From positions 5,084,001 through 5,148,000 of the forward strand of contig NZ_CP186274.1 of the NCBI RefSeq assembly GCF_049331405.1: DNA of 64,000 nt. Direction: 5' to 3'. The notes below the pieces were generated by a model that saw only the letters and a program-made list of their open reading frames with translations, made no database searches and was not told where the DNA came from. Position 1 is the stretch's first letter; each line of letters opens with the position of its first letter. The position numbers and the translations under genes were made by a program. Below, one piece after another: positions 60,755 through 64,000 of the stretch. The DNA comes from PoT sp049331405 (lineage in GTDB: Bacteria > Planctomycetota > Planctomycetia > Isosphaerales > Isosphaeraceae).

Positions 60755-62167
60755 TACTACAGTTGTAACTAATCCGGCGGTTGCGCGTCGCGTCTCTTGT
60801 AGTGGCAGCGCCTCGCGAACGCCTGATGGGCCCGCCGCCACTCCGACCAATCGAGCACCTCTCCGGCCTCCGGCAGGCGTGACCACAGCAGGCGGACCAG
60901 CAGCCGGCGGGCCTCCGGCACCGTCACCGCGATCAGCTCCGGCCCGGCCTCCGACTTTTTTTCGCCGGCCCATCGGCCAGCTTCCGCACCGCCGACAGGA
61001 CGGCGTGGGCCAGCAGCGCCAGCGTGACGTGGCGGTGCCAGCCCGTCCAGCTCCGCACCTCGTAATCGGCCAGCCCGGCCTCTTGCTTCGCCGCCTCGAA
61101 CGCCCCCTCCACCGACCAACGCGAACCGGCCGTCCTGGCCAGCCGCGTCAGCGTCGTGCGGGCCGGCCCGGCCCGGCCGCGATGTAGTACGCCAGCTCCC
61201 CCCGATCATCCAGGCCCTTGCGGACCAGCAGCCAGCGCCGCCAACCCGGCCCGAGGTCGTGATCGATCTCCACCCACGCCCAGGCATAACGCCGCGGCCC
61301 CTTGCTCCCCGTCGCGATCGCGATCTTGTGCCAGGACCGCGCCGGTAGGGCCCCGGCCAGGGCGGCGACCTTCTCCTGCCCGGAGCCGACCCAGACGCCC
61401 TGGTTGGAGCGGACCGCGAGCACATAGGGCCGCCGCCGGCCCTCCAGCCAACGCCGCAGCTCCCAGGAGCCATAGACCTCGTCGCCGGTGACCCACGCCG
61501 CCGGCACCCCGGCGGCGAACGCCCGCTCGAGCATCGACATGGCCAGCCGGATCTTGGTGGCGAAGGCCGTCCCCTCGGGGATGCCCGCCGCCTCGCAACG
61601 CTTCGGGTCGGCGGTCCACTCCTCGGGCAGGTACAGGGAGCGGTCGAGGAACGCGGTGCCGTGGCGGGAGGCGTAGGCGAGGAAGACGCCGACCTGGGCG
61701 TTCTCGACCCGGCCGGCGGTGCCGGTGTACTGCCGGGCCACGCCCGCCGACTTGGTCCCCTTCTTGAGGGACCCGGTCTCGTCGAGGATCAGCACGGCCT
61801 CGGGATCGCCGAGGTGCTCGACTGCGTAGGCCCGGAGGTCGTCGCGGACGGCGTCGGGGTCCCAGTCGGCGCGGCCCATGAGGTACTGGACGCCGTAGGG
61901 GTCGGCATCGCCGATGCGCTCGGCGACCTGCCAGGCGTTCTTCCGCCGGACGGGGCCGAGGAGGCCTACGAGGTAGGCCCGGACGCGGTCGCGGGTCTCG
62001 CTGCGGGGGAAGCGGCCCCCGATCCGGCGGGCGACCTCGTCGAGCTGCTGCCCCCACTCCCGGACGTCCTCAAGTCCTACTGCGGAGCCGGTACTGGCCA
62101 TGGTGAGCCTCCCTGGGGATTCCCATGGCCAGCCTATCAACCTTTTTCCTTAGTTACAACTGTAGTA
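60755..62167 (-). mobile_element. IS701-family insertion sequence, copy 3 (diverged)
   Basis: 1413 bases with ends TACTACAGTTGTAACTAA and TTAGTTACAACTGTAGTA, flanked by TTAG on both sides (60751-60754 and 62168-62171). It inserted into the transposase gene of element C. Confidence 0.9.
60769..62101 (-). pseudogene. IS701-family transposase (copy 3), frameshifted near 61.16 kb
   Basis: MASTGSAVGLEDVREWGQQL starts at 62101. LILDETGSLKKGTKS (Asp) and AAWVTGDEVYGSWELRRW (Asp) are in the first frame. Near 61.16 kb it changes frame to the late conserved part, ending SEWRRAHQAFARRCHYKRRD. Diverged from copies 1 and 2. Confidence 0.85.
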
Positions 62168-62372
62168 TTAGCGAGGAAATCCGCGAGTCTCTACGCCCGG
62201 GTGGCACCGACGAGGACATTCAAGCCGTCGCCACCAGGCTGCTCAACCTGGCAGCATGACATAGACGTCCACACGGAAAGTACAGTCTCAATCTGACCTG
62301 CGGCCATTTTCTGCAGGAAGATCGGATAACAAATCGCCCCGGAACACGAGAAGACTTCGTAAGTCACTCAAG

Positions 62373-63872
62373 TTAAGGTCGTTTTGGAAAAGCACGTCTT
62401 CCTATCGATTGCACGCGTGCATTTATTTGGTCTTTATCGGATTTTTCCAAAACAAACATGCCAAAATATGTCACACAGAAGAACATCATGAAAATCCAGC
62501 CAGACACTCTGATTGAATTGCTGGGCACTATAGACAGGAGAAACATTGTAAACATTAGAAAAATTGGATTCCAAACACTTCTACAGGATCTACCAGCCCT
62601 AGGTAGCGTGCGATTCGCTAAAATTGACAGCAGTACAAAATCAAATGTCGCTCGAGCAACCCATGCGACAGCTGCCCCCGCCAGGCCAAAACTCTTGAGC
62701 GCCAGAATGAGTACTAGGACGTAAATTGGAAGCTCAAACAAGTGTACCTTTGCTGTCCGATCAGCCATTTCCTTAGCTTGGAGCAGATTATAGGACGGGC
62801 GCGCCATCGAGTTGACGAATAGCCCTATGGCCAAGAGACTGAGAATTAGCGAGCTTTGCCGTTCAAATTCAGGACCAAGCCAAACGCGGAGAAACAAAGG
62901 GCTAATTGCGACAATAGATCCCGATATTAAATACATACATATACATAGAAATTTTAATGAAGACCGGTACAGCCGCTCCAGCTCGTCGCTCTTGCCCGCA
63001 TGATGCTTAGACATTGCCGGAAAGACGACACCAAAAATTGCCTCTGGGATAAATGTCAGGCGAGACACGAAATCGTAAGGTGTCGTATAATACGCGACAA
63101 CATTCATGCCACATAATGCGGACACAAAAAATCTGTCCATGTAAACCATAATTGGAGACACCAGATTTGAAACAGTCATCGAACCACCAAATTTCAAAAT
63201 ATCGCTTAAGTCTGCATTAATATTGTTGTTTTTATATCATCGTTTTGAATACTCTAAGACGGTTCTTTTCATCAAGAAATAGCAAACAGCATACCTCCCA
63301 ACTACAAGAGTAAATACAACCACATATAATTTTGTATTTGCAATAAAAACGATTAATGGACTCAGGAAAGTCCATGCTCCCAATACAATGCGTCCAATTG
63401 CAACGGTTTCGAACTTGCCGACCGCCTCTAGAATGCCACGGAAACCGCTAAACATCACCACGGCGGGAATGCTTATGCTCAATACATACATTGTAACCAT
63501 TGCCTCATGTATAAAATCATCCTGGATCTTCAAAACATGTTTTAAAAAATAAGGCGACGCCAGGAACAGGATTACACCGCCCACCAGAGATAGGATTACC
63601 ATGGAGCGCATGGTTTTGACGGTAAGGGGATAGATTTGATCAACTCGGCCACTCCCTAAACAGGACGATATGGCCTGGGTGAGGGCTCGCCCCAAGCCAA
63701 GGTCAAAAATACTGAAGTAACCTATAATGACCCACGCAACTGAAAGAAATCCAAACCGAAGGGTTCCCAAGACAGAAATTATTCGAGGCACACACAACAG
63801 ACCAAGAACCAGAGGAACTCCAAATCCAAGTAAATTCAACACAACATTTGTCAAGGTTGATCTCTGCGACAT
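62373..63872 (-). pseudogene. Polysaccharide flippase (Wzx/MVF type) with one in-frame TGA
   Basis: MSQRSTLTNVVLNLLGFGVP starts at 63872. Many membrane segments follow (WVIIGYFSIFDLGLGRALTQ, LVGGVILFLASPYFLK). An in-frame TGA after VLEYSKR (63237-63239) is followed in the same frame by YKNNNINADLSDILKFGGS and the C-terminal half (YMDRFFVSALCGMNVVAYYT, LILSLLAIGLFVNSMA). Total about 500 codons, the normal length for a flippase. It is AT-rich. Either a nonsense mutation, sequencing error or, less likely, readthrough. Two halves could each be translated but would not be functional alone. Confidence 0.8.
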
Positions 63873-64000
63873 TTCCAAGATCTCCAATGAAGAAGAAGCG
63901 AGCCACCAAACCGAGGAAGAAGGGAACAACTAAAATAAAACCACTATCTATAATTGCATATATCTTTTATGTTTAAATTTTCACAATTAAATTCAAACTC
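63873..64000. other. AT-rich intergenic at the right edge
   Basis: No gene seen. Likely the promoter region of the flippase gene or a neighbour outside the window. Confidence 0.6.

Larger units (their letters stand above)
59529..62259 (+). pseudogene. DDE transposase (DDE_5-like), copy C, interrupted
   Basis: Diverged from A and B but clearly the same family: LALDDTPTRRHGPRVQGAGI, then MWVVADGAYAKAALLKPAKA and ITFRDCKQVVGAGQQQ. It has an in-frame TAG at about 60.72 kb where B reads DK. The C-terminal end (SEEIRESLRPGGTDEDIQAV then LLNLAA) lies beyond IS701 copy 3. Inactive. Confidence 0.85.
59408..62285 (+). mobile_element. DDE-type insertion sequence, copy C, split by IS701 copy 3
   Basis: Left end CTGTACTTTCCGCGACTTGA (59408), right end CACGGAAAGTACAG to 62285. 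IS701 copy 3 (60755-62167) lies inside. No flanking direct repeat was found for C. Confidence 0.8.

Noticed and set aside
1..64000. CRISPR array
   Set aside because: No regularly spaced direct repeats of 20-40 bases with unique spacers were seen, and no Cas-like protein is present.

Overview
The window looks like a planctomycete genome, probably Isosphaeraceae. This is inferred from the high GC content, PEP-CTERM proteins with matching signal peptides, a DUF1559-type prepilin, and small single-membrane-pass proteins of a style I associate with that group. It is a mosaic of phage-like or integrative-element modules, scattered host-type genes and about a dozen insertion sequences from at least seven families. 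There is no rRNA gene, no complete tRNA and no CRISPR array.

Positions 1-16.3 kb hold a leftward module of tightly overlapping genes that resembles a phage or plasmid replication and recombination region. In transcription order it has small proteins near a divergent promoter (about 16.2 kb), a TerB protein, a sigma-70-family factor, winged-helix-like proteins, SpoVG, a Rad52-like annealing protein, a primase-polymerase, an HTH protein, an SF2 helicase, a GIY-YIG-type protein, a GGQ release-factor-like protein and a zinc-finger protein. It is broken at 11.9-14.2 kb by an IS1595-type element, a truncated prepilin gene and an IS701 remnant. From 16.3 to 18.9 kb a rightward set encodes a small DNA-binding-like protein, a second GIY-YIG protein, a secreted HExxH protein and two unknowns.

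Positions 18.9-31.3 kb carry an IS701 element abutting an ISNCY-like element, two PEP-CTERM proteins, a truncated thermonuclease, a large MmeI-like type IIL restriction-modification protein and several small unknown or membrane proteins. Positions 31.3-37.6 kb are an insertion-sequence island with IS5, IS630, ISKra4, a second IS5-type element and a DDE element here called A. Positions 37.6-42.3 kb return to leftward phage-like genes (Lar-like zinc ribbon, ThyX, DUF3310, Cro-like HTH) interrupted by element B, a near-identical inverted copy of A.

Positions 42.4-45 kb are the most interesting part. A lower-GC cassette, divergent from a Cro-like repressor gene and its paired operator-like palindromes, encodes a SAM methyltransferase whose stop overlaps the start of a two-domain protein. 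That protein has a TIR-like or nucleoside-deoxyribosyltransferase-like N-terminus and an Mrr-like nuclease C-terminus. A third unknown gene follows. I infer a defence or conflict cassette. Positions 45-49.2 kb are host-like, including a gene split by an IS3 element whose removal restores the frame exactly. Positions 49.2-55.5 kb carry more phage-like genes (XRE regulator, GP88-like, DUF932-like). Positions 55.6-58.2 kb hold a GC-rich multi-hairpin region and an isochorismatase-like hydrolase gene split by IS701 copy 2. Positions 58.4-62.3 kb hold two phage-like genes and element C, itself split by IS701 copy 3. The right end is AT-rich and carries a polysaccharide flippase gene with one in-frame stop.

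Many frameshifts here sit in homopolymers, and near-identical insertion-sequence copies differ from each other in G-run length. Some apparent pseudogenes may therefore be sequencing artefacts.
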